Assembly: GCA_003243425.1 (NCBI GenBank)
Contig: QFQP01000050.1
Span: 1-28,806, forward strand
DNA length: 28,806 nt
Origin: Archangium gephyra
GTDB lineage: Bacteria > Myxococcota > Myxococcia > Myxococcales > Myxococcaceae
Direction of reading: 5' to 3'
The translations under genes were made by a program, and so were the position numbers. This document shows positions 1 to 6,466 of the stretch, piece after piece; the stretch's first letter is position 1, and the number at the start of each line of letters is the position of its first letter. Below the pieces are notes generated by a model. It was given only the letters and a program-made list of their open reading frames with translations, did no database searches and was not told where the DNA came from.

Positions 1-1
1 C

Positions 2-146
2 GCGACTGCAGCCCGTCGTTGCGTGACTGCAGCCCGTCGTCGCGTGACTGCAGCCCGTCGTCGCGTGACTGCAGCCCGTCGTTGCGTGACTGCAGCCCGT
101 CGTTGCGTGACTGCAGCCCGTCGTCGCGCGACTGCAGCCCGTTCTG
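2..146. repeat. 21-bp tandem repeat, seven copies
   Basis: Seven head-to-tail copies of a 21-bp unit (consensus GCGTGACTGCAGCCCGTCGT plus T or C) begin at the window edge. Most differences are GTG/GCG near the unit start and the final T/C; the last copy decays into GTTCTG. Each unit contains a PstI hexamer, CTGCAG. The period is a multiple of three, so frames stay open through the block, giving 7-aa units such as VTAARRR or RDCSPSS on the plus strand, but no convincing gene uses them. There are no spacers between units, so this is a minisatellite-type array rather than CRISPR. The array probably continues to the left of the window. Confidence 0.9.
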
Positions 147-162
147 GAAGAGCCGGGGTGGC

Positions 163-459
163 TCACTCCGACGACAAGAGGTTCGCCACGCACATTTCCT
201 GCGACGCGTTTTCGCCCCCGTTCACGTCGCTGCTGCCACCTTCGTTGTCGAAGGTGCACTTCATCCCGCGGCTTGTCGCCCGGCTCGGCCTGCTCGAGCC
301 ACGGGTCGCCCGTTCGCCCAGCGTGTGCATGTGGAACATCACTGCCTCGATGTTGATGCCCTTCGCGGTGTCGAGTGGTGAGCCCAACAGCTTGAAGAAT
401 GCCCTCAGGTCGGCGACGGACGGGTGCGGCCCCGCGAGGACCCACGCGACGTCGAGCAA
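163..459 (-). pseudogene. Probable remnant of a type II copper (PHM/DBM-like) monooxygenase, C-terminal part
   Basis: This minus-strand frame is open from 510 down to the TGA at 163-165. The only usable start is TTG at 457-459, giving 98 aa. Third positions are nearly all G or C, as expected of coding DNA here. The peptide holds HMHTLG (about residues 43-48), then CTFDN, then QEMC near the C-terminus. In the copper type II ascorbate-dependent monooxygenase family, an HxH pair and a later Met in an EMC motif bind one copper, and a Cys-aromatic-(D/N)-N motif lies between them. Here only about 19 residues separate the HxH block from CTFDN, fewer than I would expect, and the N-terminal copper domain is absent. 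I therefore read it as a truncated, internally deleted relic. The family call rests on short motifs only. A short unrelated protein is the alternative. Confidence 0.4.
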
Positions 460-553
460 CGGCTGGTGACCAGCACCGCGGTGAAAGAGCGCATTCGAGC
501 GCGGCTTGTCTCACGGCACCGTTTCGTTGCGCCCCCCGATGTCGCGGGGTGTG

Positions 554-1267
554 ATGTCGCGCGTGCGACGTCTGTTGCTGCTGATCGGTCTGTGGGCGCT
601 GCCGGCGTTCGCGGTCGTGGTGCCCGCTGACCTCGGCGTCGGGCCGTCGGGCTTCTGGTTCTTCGGGCCGCTCACCGAGAACCGCGGGGCCGTTCCTCAC
701 TTCGCGATCGCCTTCGACCTCGCCGCCGTCATCGACCGCGACTGGATCCTCGATCACCCGCGCGACATTCCGCCGCAGTACCGCGGCATGGCCGACAAGG
801 TGACCGAGGTGCGCATCGGTCCTTCGTTCTTCATTCCTTCGACCCTCTACGTGTCGCCGCCGATCGATGCGCTCGGCGCCACCGGTTTGTTCGGCGCATC
901 GTGGACTCCTTTCGGGCTCACGTTTCTCAACGTCGGTCAGACGAGCAATCGGCTGTGGAAACAGACGCCGGTCCGCTTCCTCATCGACGCGCAGCTGTTG
1001 ATCACCGCGCTCGGCATCTTCAACACCCAGAATGATCCGCGCGTGCCGCTCACCTTCTTCCTGCGGCCCGGTCTGCAGCTGAAGCTGACGACGCTGATCA
1101 ACCTGAGCGAAGACCTCCTGCTCAGCGTCAGCGGCGGCGGGCAGATCTACGTGCCCCAACGCGTCGGCAATTTTCTCGAGTTTGGACCGCTCAACGAGGC
1201 CATCTTCGTGACAGCCTTCGCCTCGTTGCAGTTGCACTTCCGCTTTCCGTACGACGCGCAGCTCTGA
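554..1267 (+). CDS. Signal-peptide protein, probable outer-membrane or periplasmic beta-rich protein
   Basis: The product is 237 aa from ATG 554. In-frame starts also exist at ATG 539 and TTG 506. I prefer 554 because it gives a compact signal peptide: VRRLLLLIGLWALPAFA with likely cleavage after AFA (residue 20). The mature part alternates short hydrophobic and polar stretches (FLIDAQLLITALGIF, TFFLRPGLQLKLTTLI, LLLSVSGGGQIYV) and ends in an amphipathic strand rich in aromatics (SLQLHFRFPYDAQL), as in many beta-barrel or porin-like proteins. There is no Cys for lipidation. No family was recognised. The next gene begins 12 bp downstream on the same strand, so the two may be co-transcribed. 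Confidence 0.75.
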   Translation: MSRVRRLLLLIGLWALPAFAVVVPADLGVGPSGFWFFGPLTENRGAVPHFAIAFDLAAVIDRDWILDHPRDIPPQYRGMADKVTEVRIGPSFFIPSTLYVSPPIDALGATGLFGASWTPFGLTFLNVGQTSNRLWKQTPVRFLIDAQLLITALGIFNTQNDPRVPLTFFLRPGLQLKLTTLINLSEDLLLSVSGGGQIYVPQRVGNFLEFGPLNEAIFVTAFASLQLHFRFPYDAQL

Positions 1268-1279
1268 GCAAGAGACCCC

Positions 1280-2725
1280 ATGCCCGTTCGCCCCGTTGGA
1301 CCTCCTGTCGTCAACACTCCGAGCTCCACCACGCCGACTGCGCCGGTGCGAACACCTTCGACCCACTCGTGGAGCGGCCCTGCGCGCCTCGTGGTTCGCG
1401 ACGCGTTCAACGCGGTCGTCGGTGGGCTCAAGAACGCGGGGCCGTCGTCTTACGAGCTCGTGCCCGGTCGCTACCCCGACGCGGTGCCGCTCACGACGGT
1501 ACTCAACGCGGTCGCCGGCGCTCCGGGTCAGGCAGCGGTGAACAAGCTCCTCGATGCGGTGAAGGCGCGCACCGGCATCAACATTCCGCCGGAGCTCCGT
1601 GCGGAGGTGATGTCGAACCCTGCTGCGCTCACCAACCTGCTCGAGCTGACTCCCGGGCAGCTGAGCTCCGGCATCGTGGCGCTCAACGCCGCGCATCAGG
1701 CGGGCAAGACGAAGCCGGCAGAGGCGCCGAAGTCGCTGCTGCCGCAGCACTTCGACCTCTCGAACCTCGATTCAGTCGACGCGCCGCGCCCCCCGTCGGC
1801 GCTGAAGGAGCTGGCGCCCGGTCTGTATCAGGGCGACCTGCCGGGCCCCGCGAGTGACGCGCAGGTGAAGCGCAACCGCGTGCTCGCCGAAGTGTTCGGT
1901 CGGCTGTCGAACAACGCGGGCCTCGCTGACGGCGAGAAATTCTCGGTCACGCACCACGGCAAGTCGTTCACCAGACTCGACGACTTCGTGAAGGCGCTCA
2001 AGGCCGACGGCTACGAAGTGAACGTGAGCTTCGAGCAGCGCGGGGCGAACTTCTCGAACCTCAAGACCGTGGTGCCCGGGTCGAATCCTCCGAAGTTCCT
2101 CGATGTGCCGGCGCCGCTGATGATCAAGACCGGCATCAAAGACGGGCTCGGCAAGGAGGCCATCGTTCCTGCGGTGCACTCCGAGATGCTGGTGAGCATC
2201 AAGGGCCCGAAGTTCAACGCCGACCTCAAGTACTACCAGGGCACCAGCGGCACCGGCTTCTTCCCGCGCGGCATTCACGGTGACCCGTCGTGGTGTGGTC
2301 GTTCGAAGCAGGCAGACCTCACCGGCGACGACGCGCTCAAGGCCATCTCGCTCGCGGGCGCGTTCACCGACCTCGTCAACACCACCGCGAAGGCGAAGAA
2401 CCTCTGCGCCGACGGCTATGGCGTGACGGGCGTGTGCAACGACTCGGTCGCCGTCGTTCAGCAGGCGGTCACCGGCCGCGCCGATGCGTACCCGCTGCTC
2501 ATGAAGGACAGCGTGTTGTCGGAGGCGCTCAACGCCCGACTCGCTGATGCCGACACGAGCGATGACCCCACGTACCGCGCGCTGCGCACCGCGATGCGTG
2601 AACTCCCGAGCGACGTGCGGAAGAACGAGAGTCAGGCACGGCGCGCGCTCGCCTCGCTGCCCTGGGCTGCCGGCCGTGAACCCTTCGCGAGTTCCGAAGA
2701 GGCTCGCCGAATCCTCAGTCAATAG
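1280..2725 (+). CDS. 481-aa protein of unknown function with Pro/Thr-rich N-terminus
   Basis: I do not recognise this protein. It begins at ATG 1280, 12 bp after the preceding gene. Residues 1-30 are Pro/Thr/Ser/Val-rich and low in complexity, with no hydrophobic signal peptide or membrane segment. A helical middle (about 60-170) is followed by a globular C-terminal half with three Cys residues in conserved-looking settings: DPSWCGRSK near 340, then NLCADGYGVTGVCNDS near 375-390. Several His residues (VPAVHSEML, RGIHGDPSW) precede them, so a Cys/His active site is conceivable but not shown. A disordered N-terminus in front of a globular Cys-containing domain also fits a protein delivered by a non-Sec route. 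The small gene 54 bp downstream could be its partner. Both points are inference. Confidence 0.75.
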   Translation: MPVRPVGPPVVNTPSSTTPTAPVRTPSTHSWSGPARLVVRDAFNAVVGGLKNAGPSSYELVPGRYPDAVPLTTVLNAVAGAPGQAAVNKLLDAVKARTGINIPPELRAEVMSNPAALTNLLELTPGQLSSGIVALNAAHQAGKTKPAEAPKSLLPQHFDLSNLDSVDAPRPPSALKELAPGLYQGDLPGPASDAQVKRNRVLAEVFGRLSNNAGLADGEKFSVTHHGKSFTRLDDFVKALKADGYEVNVSFEQRGANFSNLKTVVPGSNPPKFLDVPAPLMIKTGIKDGLGKEAIVPAVHSEMLVSIKGPKFNADLKYYQGTSGTGFFPRGIHGDPSWCGRSKQADLTGDDALKAISLAGAFTDLVNTTAKAKNLCADGYGVTGVCNDSVAVVQQAVTGRADAYPLLMKDSVLSEALNARLADADTSDDPTYRALRTAMRELPSDVRKNESQARRALASLPWAAGREPFASSEEARRILSQ

Positions 2726-2734
2726 AGCGGGTTA

Positions 2735-2755
2735 GGTGTCAGGCAACCTGACACT
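2735..2755. repeat. Short perfect hairpin (GTGTCAGG / CCTGACAC)
   Basis: GTGTCAGG (2736-2743), loop CAA, then CCTGACAC (2747-2754) form an 8-bp perfect stem, extendable by one G-T pair. It sits in the 54-bp gap between two same-strand genes. No T-run follows, so it is a poor intrinsic terminator; a REP-like element or an mRNA-processing hairpin fits better. The core GTCAGG...CCTGAC recurs in the hairpin at 14006-14023. Confidence 0.6.
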
Positions 2756-2779
2756 CCCGTCTGCCGACAACTCAACGTC

Positions 2780-3178
2780 ATGAGCCCGCTTCGCAGCCTC
2801 GCCCGTGGAATCTTGAACGTTCTGGACCTGGGCAAGGCGGCCCAGCCTGACCCCGGCGCGAAGACGCTCGACGCGGTTCGTCAGAAGTCTGTTCCCGCGG
2901 TGCTGGGGCTTTCCCGCTTCCGCGACGGCTTCGAACAGTTTCCCCAGGGGCCGCTCGGCACCTTGCGCGCGGCGTCGGCAGAGAACACGTACCGCGCGAC
3001 GGTGGACGCTTCGACCTTGCAGCGTGACGGCTTCGAGCGCAGTGCGCGCACGCCCGTCGATCTCACCGGTGGCGTGAAGCCTCAGTACCAGGTGACCGAA
3101 CCGGCGCCTCAACCCGCGGCTGACGTCGGCGCTGGCTTCGTGGCCTCGCTCGACGACATCGCGGGGCTGCTGAGCTGA
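2780..3178 (+). CDS. Small protein of unknown function with two RDGFE motifs
   Basis: The product is 132 aa from ATG 2780 with no signal peptide, membrane helix or Cys. The motif RDGFE occurs twice, at residues 48-52 and 82-86. The second copy is followed by ARTPVDLTGG. From memory, similar Arg-Asp-(Gly/Ser)-Phe-Glu segments followed by a Pro/Leu/Gly patch occur in other myxobacterial proteins of unknown role; I could not check this. The tail (DVGAGFVASLDDIAGLLS) could form an amphipathic helix. The gene lies 54 bp after the 481-aa gene, with a hairpin between. Its TGA (3176-3178) directly abuts the stop codon of the convergent gene at 3179. No function is assigned. Confidence 0.65.
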   Translation: MSPLRSLARGILNVLDLGKAAQPDPGAKTLDAVRQKSVPAVLGLSRFRDGFEQFPQGPLGTLRAASAENTYRATVDASTLQRDGFERSARTPVDLTGGVKPQYQVTEPAPQPAADVGAGFVASLDDIAGLLS

Positions 3179-3439
3179 TCAGCTCAAGACCTTCAGCGGC
3201 GACCCTTCGCGCTTCTTGAGGCCCACCGATTCGGGGCCTTCGGTCTCGAGCCCCAGCGCCATTTCCAGCAGGTCGATGAGCTGCGCGCGCGAGTCGACGT
3301 CGTCGGCGCTCATCACCACCACTTCGACGGGCAGACGTTCTTCCGGCGGTACCGGCTCGGCTTCGAGCGGCTTGCCGTCAGGGCCAAGGTCTTCGACGAG
3401 AAGATCTCCGTCGCGGTGAATCGAGTATCGGCGGTGCAT
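3179..3439 (-). CDS. Small acidic protein of unknown function
   Basis: The product is 86 aa, starting at ATG 3439 (minus strand) and ending TGA 3179. It opens RRYSIHRDGDLLVEDLG, followed by a Pro/Glu-rich segment. A likely amphipathic helix (RAQLIDLLEMALGLETEG, about 52-69) and a basic C-terminus complete it. There is no signal peptide or membrane segment. I recognise no family. It is divergent from the FHA gene with only 41 bp between the starts, so the two may share a regulatory region. It converges on the preceding plus-strand gene with no intergenic base. The G/C-biased third positions and clean start support a real gene. Confidence 0.65.
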   Translation of the reverse strand: MHRRYSIHRDGDLLVEDLGPDGKPLEAEPVPPEERLPVEVVVMSADDVDSRAQLIDLLEMALGLETEGPESVGLKKREGSPLKVLS

Positions 3440-3480
3440 GAAACCCTCATAGCAGTTGCGGGCTGATCTACGCTTTCGAG

Positions 3481-3996
3481 GTGCCCGTACCGCTCTCGCA
3501 GCTGGCGATGAAGCTCTTCGTGAAGTCTCACCCTGACGCTCCGCCCGGTGTGCCGGGGCTGGTCTGGGAAGCGCCGCCGGCTGCGAACGCCACCGAAGCC
3601 ACTCCGTGGGACGTGACGTCGGCGGGCCAGGCGTCGTCTCGGCCCACGTCGATCGACCCGCTCATTTTTCTCGTCGAGAAGGGCACCAGCACCAACAACC
3701 CGTTCGCGATGGGTGTCACCGTGGGCCGGGTCGAGAGCAACGATCTGGTCGTCGACGACGGCTCCGTGAGTCGCTTTCACGCGTGGCTTCAGCAGGACGA
3801 CCGCAGCGGTGATTGGTCGCTCACCGACGCCGAGAGCAAGAACGGCACGTGGGTCGACGGCGCTCAACTCAGCGCACGTCAGCGCGTGGTGCTCAAAGAC
3901 GGCGCGACGTTGAAGTTCGGCGACGTGGTCATGCGCTTCTTTCTGCCCGAAGCGCTCAAGACCTTCGTCGGCGACCGTTACAAGTCGAAGCGGTAG
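3481..3996 (+). CDS. FHA-domain protein
   Basis: The product is 171 aa with a C-terminal forkhead-associated domain (about residues 62-155). The conserved features are visible: GR at 82-83, SRFH at 97-100, SKNGTWVDG at 119-127 and LKFGD at 145-149. FHA domains bind phosphothreonine peptides, usually from Hanks-type Ser/Thr kinases, of which one lies at 25134. The N-terminal 60 residues are Pro/Ala/Ser-rich and probably flexible. The start is GTG 3481; ATG 3508 is an alternative that also keeps the domain whole. There is no signal peptide, so it is presumably cytoplasmic. Its last 19 bp overlap the end of the convergent response-regulator gene. Confidence 0.88.
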   Translation: MPVPLSQLAMKLFVKSHPDAPPGVPGLVWEAPPAANATEATPWDVTSAGQASSRPTSIDPLIFLVEKGTSTNNPFAMGVTVGRVESNDLVVDDGSVSRFHAWLQQDDRSGDWSLTDAESKNGTWVDGAQLSARQRVVLKDGATLKFGDVVMRFFLPEALKTFVGDRYKSKR

Positions 3997-4661
3997 CCGA
4001 GCCCGCGCACGGTGCGGAAGTGCTGCGGTTCTTCGGGGTTCGGCTCGAACTTCGAACGCAGCTGGCTGATGAAATTGTCGACCGTGCGCGCGGTGCCTTC
4101 GTAGCCGTAGCCCCACGCCCCCGAGAGCAGCTCGTCGCGGCTGTAGGTGTGGCCGGGGTTGCGAACGAAGAGCTCGAGCAGCTTGAACTCCTGCGCGGTC
4201 AGCTCGATGGGCGTGCCTGCGCGCGCCACGGTCTTGGCGTTCAGGTCGACCACCGTGTCCGAGAAACGAACGCTCGCCTCGTCACGGGTGCGACGGCGCA
4301 GCACCGCACGAATGCGCGCGAGCAGCTCCTGCAGCCCGAAGGGCTTCACCACGTAGTCATCGGCGCCGAGGTTGAGGCCCATGACGCGATCGGTCTCGAC
4401 GCCCTTCGCGGTGAGCACCACCACCGGCACCGCGTTGCCGCGACGCTTGAGCTCCTCCAGCACCTCGAAGCCGTTCATCTGCGGCAGCATCACGTCGAGC
4501 ACCAGCAGGTCGGGGCGCTCGTCGATCACCTTCTGCAGGCCCGTCTTGCCGTCTTGTGCCTGCAGCACCTCGTAGCCCTCGAAACGCAGGCTCATCGAGA
4601 GCCCGGTGAGAATCGAGAGATCGTCTTCCACCACCAGAATTCGAAGCTTGGTCTCGCTCAT
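3978..4661 (-). CDS. OmpR/PhoB-family response regulator
   Basis: The product is 227 aa, a normal length for the family. The receiver domain (1-122) shows the acidic pair D13-D14, phospho-acceptor D56 in LVLDVMLP, T84 and K106 in VVKPFG. The C-terminal winged-helix DNA-binding domain (about 128-227) has LTAQEFKLLELF, SRDELLSGAWGY, RTVDNFISQLRSKF and the RGLGYRF end. The ATG at 4661 overlaps the stop of the upstream histidine kinase gene in an ATGA, implying translational coupling. A longer open frame to 4727 is not used because it would run through the kinase C-terminus. The target genes are unknown; the divergent cytochrome operon is one candidate. Confidence 0.95.
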   Translation of the reverse strand: MSETKLRILVVEDDLSILTGLSMSLRFEGYEVLQAQDGKTGLQKVIDERPDLLVLDVMLPQMNGFEVLEELKRRGNAVPVVVLTAKGVETDRVMGLNLGADDYVVKPFGLQELLARIRAVLRRRTRDEASVRFSDTVVDLNAKTVARAGTPIELTAQEFKLLELFVRNPGHTYSRDELLSGAWGYGYEGTARTVDNFISQLRSKFEPNPEEPQHFRTVRGLGYRFDL

Positions 4662-6178
4662 GTCGCCACCGGGAGGTGAATGCGGAAGGTAGAGCCCTCG
4701 CCCGGCGCACTGTCGACCGAAATCCAACCGTCGTGTGCCTGGACGATGCGTTGTGCGATCGACAGCCCGAGCCCCGAGCCCTCCGTCGCGCGCGAGAGCA
4801 GCGTGTCCACGCGGTAGAAACGGTCGAAGATCCGCTTCTGTTCCGCGCGCGGAATTCCCACGCCGTGGTCTTCCACCTCGAGCACCACGAAATCTCCGTC
4901 GACCAGCGCGCGCAGCTCGATGCGGTTGTCGTCTTCCTTCGAATACTTGTACGCGTTCTGCAGCAGGTTCAGCAGCGCGCCGGAAAGCGCGTCGCGATCG
5001 ATCTCCACGTCACCCAGTGGCTGCGGAATGGTCACCGTGAGGTTCGCCGGCGCGTTGATGCGTTGCGCCTGGAACGCCGCCACCGCCGCGTCGACCAGGG
5101 TCTGCGCGGGCATGCGTTCTTTGCGGTACTGCTTCTTGCCGCTCTCGATGCGCGACCAGTCGAGCACCGACTCGATCATTCCCGACAACCGCGCCGTTTC
5201 CTTCGAGAGCAGGTCGAGCACGGTCTGCATCTCCTGCTGGTCCTTCACGCGGCCGAGCGCGAGCATCTCGATGAACATGCGAATCGACGTGAGCGGCGTG
5301 CGCAGCTCGTGACTGACCAGCGAGACGAAGTCGGTCTTGAGTCGCGAGAGCTGCGCTTCGCGATACAGCGTGCGCCCCGTGTAGATGACGCCCAACGCCA
5401 GCGTCACGTAGAAGAGGCCGAGCAGCACGCTGTACACCACGCGGTTGCGCGTCGACGCTGCGGCCACCGGGTCTTCGCCCGTCGCTTGCACCACCAGCCG
5501 GAAGTCCTGCAGCGGCACCGGCAGCAGCGTGCTCGAGAGCTCCGGCGGGCCGAGCGCTGCTTCTTTCACTTCGGTCACGCCCGACATCAGCCGCGCCACC
5601 ACGCCTTCGGGAGGCGCTTCTCGCTTCACAGGTAAGAGGACGAACCGCGCCTCTTCACCGGGCGGTGTCGCATGTTCGCCGACACGCGCCACGAGCTGGG
5701 TGACTGCCGTGGCCGACAGTTGCGCGCCGACGATGCGGTCTCCATCACGTACGGCGGCGAGCAGAAAAGTGCCCTGCGGGGAGGTGACGGAAAAGATGAG
5801 TGGCCTGCTGGGCAGCGCCGCGAGCTCCGGCGCGATGGATTTGACGGCTGTCGCGATGCGGGGGTCGTTCGATTCGACGTCGTCGCCGCGAATGTTGAAG
5901 CCCACGTCGGTCAGGGGGGTGCCGTCGTATTCGAGCGTCAACGTGGGGTCTTTCGAGGTCACCGTCGCGTCGCCGAAGGCCCCGAGCAGCTCGGCCTGGG
6001 CGCTCGCCAGCCGGCCGGCCCAGACGCCTTCGAGCCGTTTTTCGACGGCGGCACGCTCGTTGACGATGGCCACGATGCCGAAGCCGGAGAGCCCGGCGGA
6101 AGGCAACACCACCAGGAGAATCAAGAGCGTGAAGGTGCGCCGGAACGACGTGAGTTCGACGTTGCCTGGCCCGGCCAT
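4658..6178 (-). CDS. Transmembrane sensor histidine kinase
   Basis: The product is 506 aa and is the partner of the adjacent OmpR-type regulator. A membrane segment at about 15-38 and a second at about 247-267 flank a periplasmic sensor of about 205 residues that I cannot assign to a family. The kinase core has the H-box SHELRTPL with H290, the N-box LLNLLQNAYKYS (402-413), G1 DHGVGIP (437-443), an F-box-like IFDRFYR and G2 GSGLGL (467-472). There is no clear HAMP domain; only about 20 residues lie between TM2 and the DHp helix. The start is ATG 6178 and the stop overlaps the regulator start. Confidence 0.95.
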   Translation of the reverse strand: MAGPGNVELTSFRRTFTLLILLVVLPSAGLSGFGIVAIVNERAAVEKRLEGVWAGRLASAQAELLGAFGDATVTSKDPTLTLEYDGTPLTDVGFNIRGDDVESNDPRIATAVKSIAPELAALPSRPLIFSVTSPQGTFLLAAVRDGDRIVGAQLSATAVTQLVARVGEHATPPGEEARFVLLPVKREAPPEGVVARLMSGVTEVKEAALGPPELSSTLLPVPLQDFRLVVQATGEDPVAAASTRNRVVYSVLLGLFYVTLALGVIYTGRTLYREAQLSRLKTDFVSLVSHELRTPLTSIRMFIEMLALGRVKDQQEMQTVLDLLSKETARLSGMIESVLDWSRIESGKKQYRKERMPAQTLVDAAVAAFQAQRINAPANLTVTIPQPLGDVEIDRDALSGALLNLLQNAYKYSKEDDNRIELRALVDGDFVVLEVEDHGVGIPRAEQKRIFDRFYRVDTLLSRATEGSGLGLSIAQRIVQAHDGWISVDSAPGEGSTFRIHLPVAT

Positions 6179-6269
6179 GCGCAGCTTCTTGCACAGGCTC
6201 CAGGCACTTTCCTGCGCAGCGGGGTGATCGGAAGCGTTCTTTTGAGCACCGAAGCGAATGGGTCAGCTG

Positions 6270-6286
6270 TGGGCACGTCTGGTGCA
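6270..6286 (+). promoter_or_regulatory. Candidate sigma54 (-24/-12) promoter
   Basis: TGGGCACGTCTGGTGCA matches the sigma54 consensus yTGGCACGrNNNTTGCw at 11 of 14 fixed positions. It includes the obligatory GG (6272-6273) and GC (6284-6285) with exactly 10 bp between. Transcription would begin near 6297, leaving a leader of about 170 nt before the cytochrome gene. GG-N10-GC is common by chance in GC-rich DNA, so this is only a candidate. Confidence 0.3.
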
Positions 6287-6365
6287 CACCGGCGTGCGGC
6301 GTTCCTCCGGGGCGCACGGGTTTCGAGGGGTTTGACGTACCGGGCAGCAGGGTGAAGCATCCGTG

Positions 6366-6396
6366 GCTGACATTGCTGACAGGGCATGGCTGTCAG
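6366..6396. promoter_or_regulatory. Candidate operator: three CTGACA half-sites
   Basis: GCTGACA occurs as a direct repeat at 6366-6372 and 6375-6381. The second copy forms an inverted repeat with CTGTCAG at 6390-6396 (CTGACAG, 7-nt spacer, CTGTCAG). Three similar half-sites within 31 bp, about 70 bp before the cytochrome start, suggest a dimeric regulator site. The adjacent OmpR-type regulator often uses direct repeats, but nothing shows that it binds here. Confidence 0.35.
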
Positions 6397-6437
6397 GACG
6401 ACGGATGGGCAAGATGTCGCGGTCTTTCAAAGACGCT

Positions 6438-6454
6438 TCCGAAAATTCTTCGGA
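6438..6454 (+). promoter_or_regulatory. Hairpin covering the cytochrome gene's ribosome-binding site
   Basis: TCCGAA (6438-6443), loop AATTC, TTCGGA (6449-6454) form a 6-bp stem. Its 3' arm contains the start of the GGAG Shine-Dalgarno (6452-6455), 11 bp before ATG 6467. The stem would partly hide the ribosome-binding site. The Shine-Dalgarno also settles ATG 6467 as the start. Confidence 0.4.
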
Positions 6455-6466
6455 GCGGGGGCACAC

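Larger units (their letters stand above)
6179..6466. other. Divergent intergenic region, no gene seen
   Basis: These 288 bp lie between the starts of the histidine kinase (minus) and the cytochrome lipoprotein (plus). No credible small ORF or RNA gene is visible. The right half holds a sigma54-like element, a set of CTGACA/TGTCAG half-sites and a hairpin at the ribosome-binding site, each listed separately. Both flanking promoters presumably lie here. Confidence 0.6.

Noticed and set aside
1..146. CRISPR-like array
   Set aside because: The units are directly adjacent with no spacers and the period is 21 bp, so it is a simple tandem repeat.
23..469. Plus-strand 148-aa frame with VTAARRR repeats
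   Set aside because: It shares the G/C-rich third-position column with the minus-strand frame, but its peptide is Ser/Arg-rich with few acidic residues. The minus-strand peptide carries recognisable copper-monooxygenase motifs.
3813..4679. 288-aa plus-strand open frame
   Set aside because: It overlaps the FHA gene end and the whole response-regulator gene, both of which have diagnostic motifs.
6386..6466. Longer N-terminus for the cytochrome lipoprotein
   Set aside because: The added 27 residues are not signal-like and cross the half-sites and hairpin. ATG 6467 has GGAG upstream and begins a lipoprotein signal.
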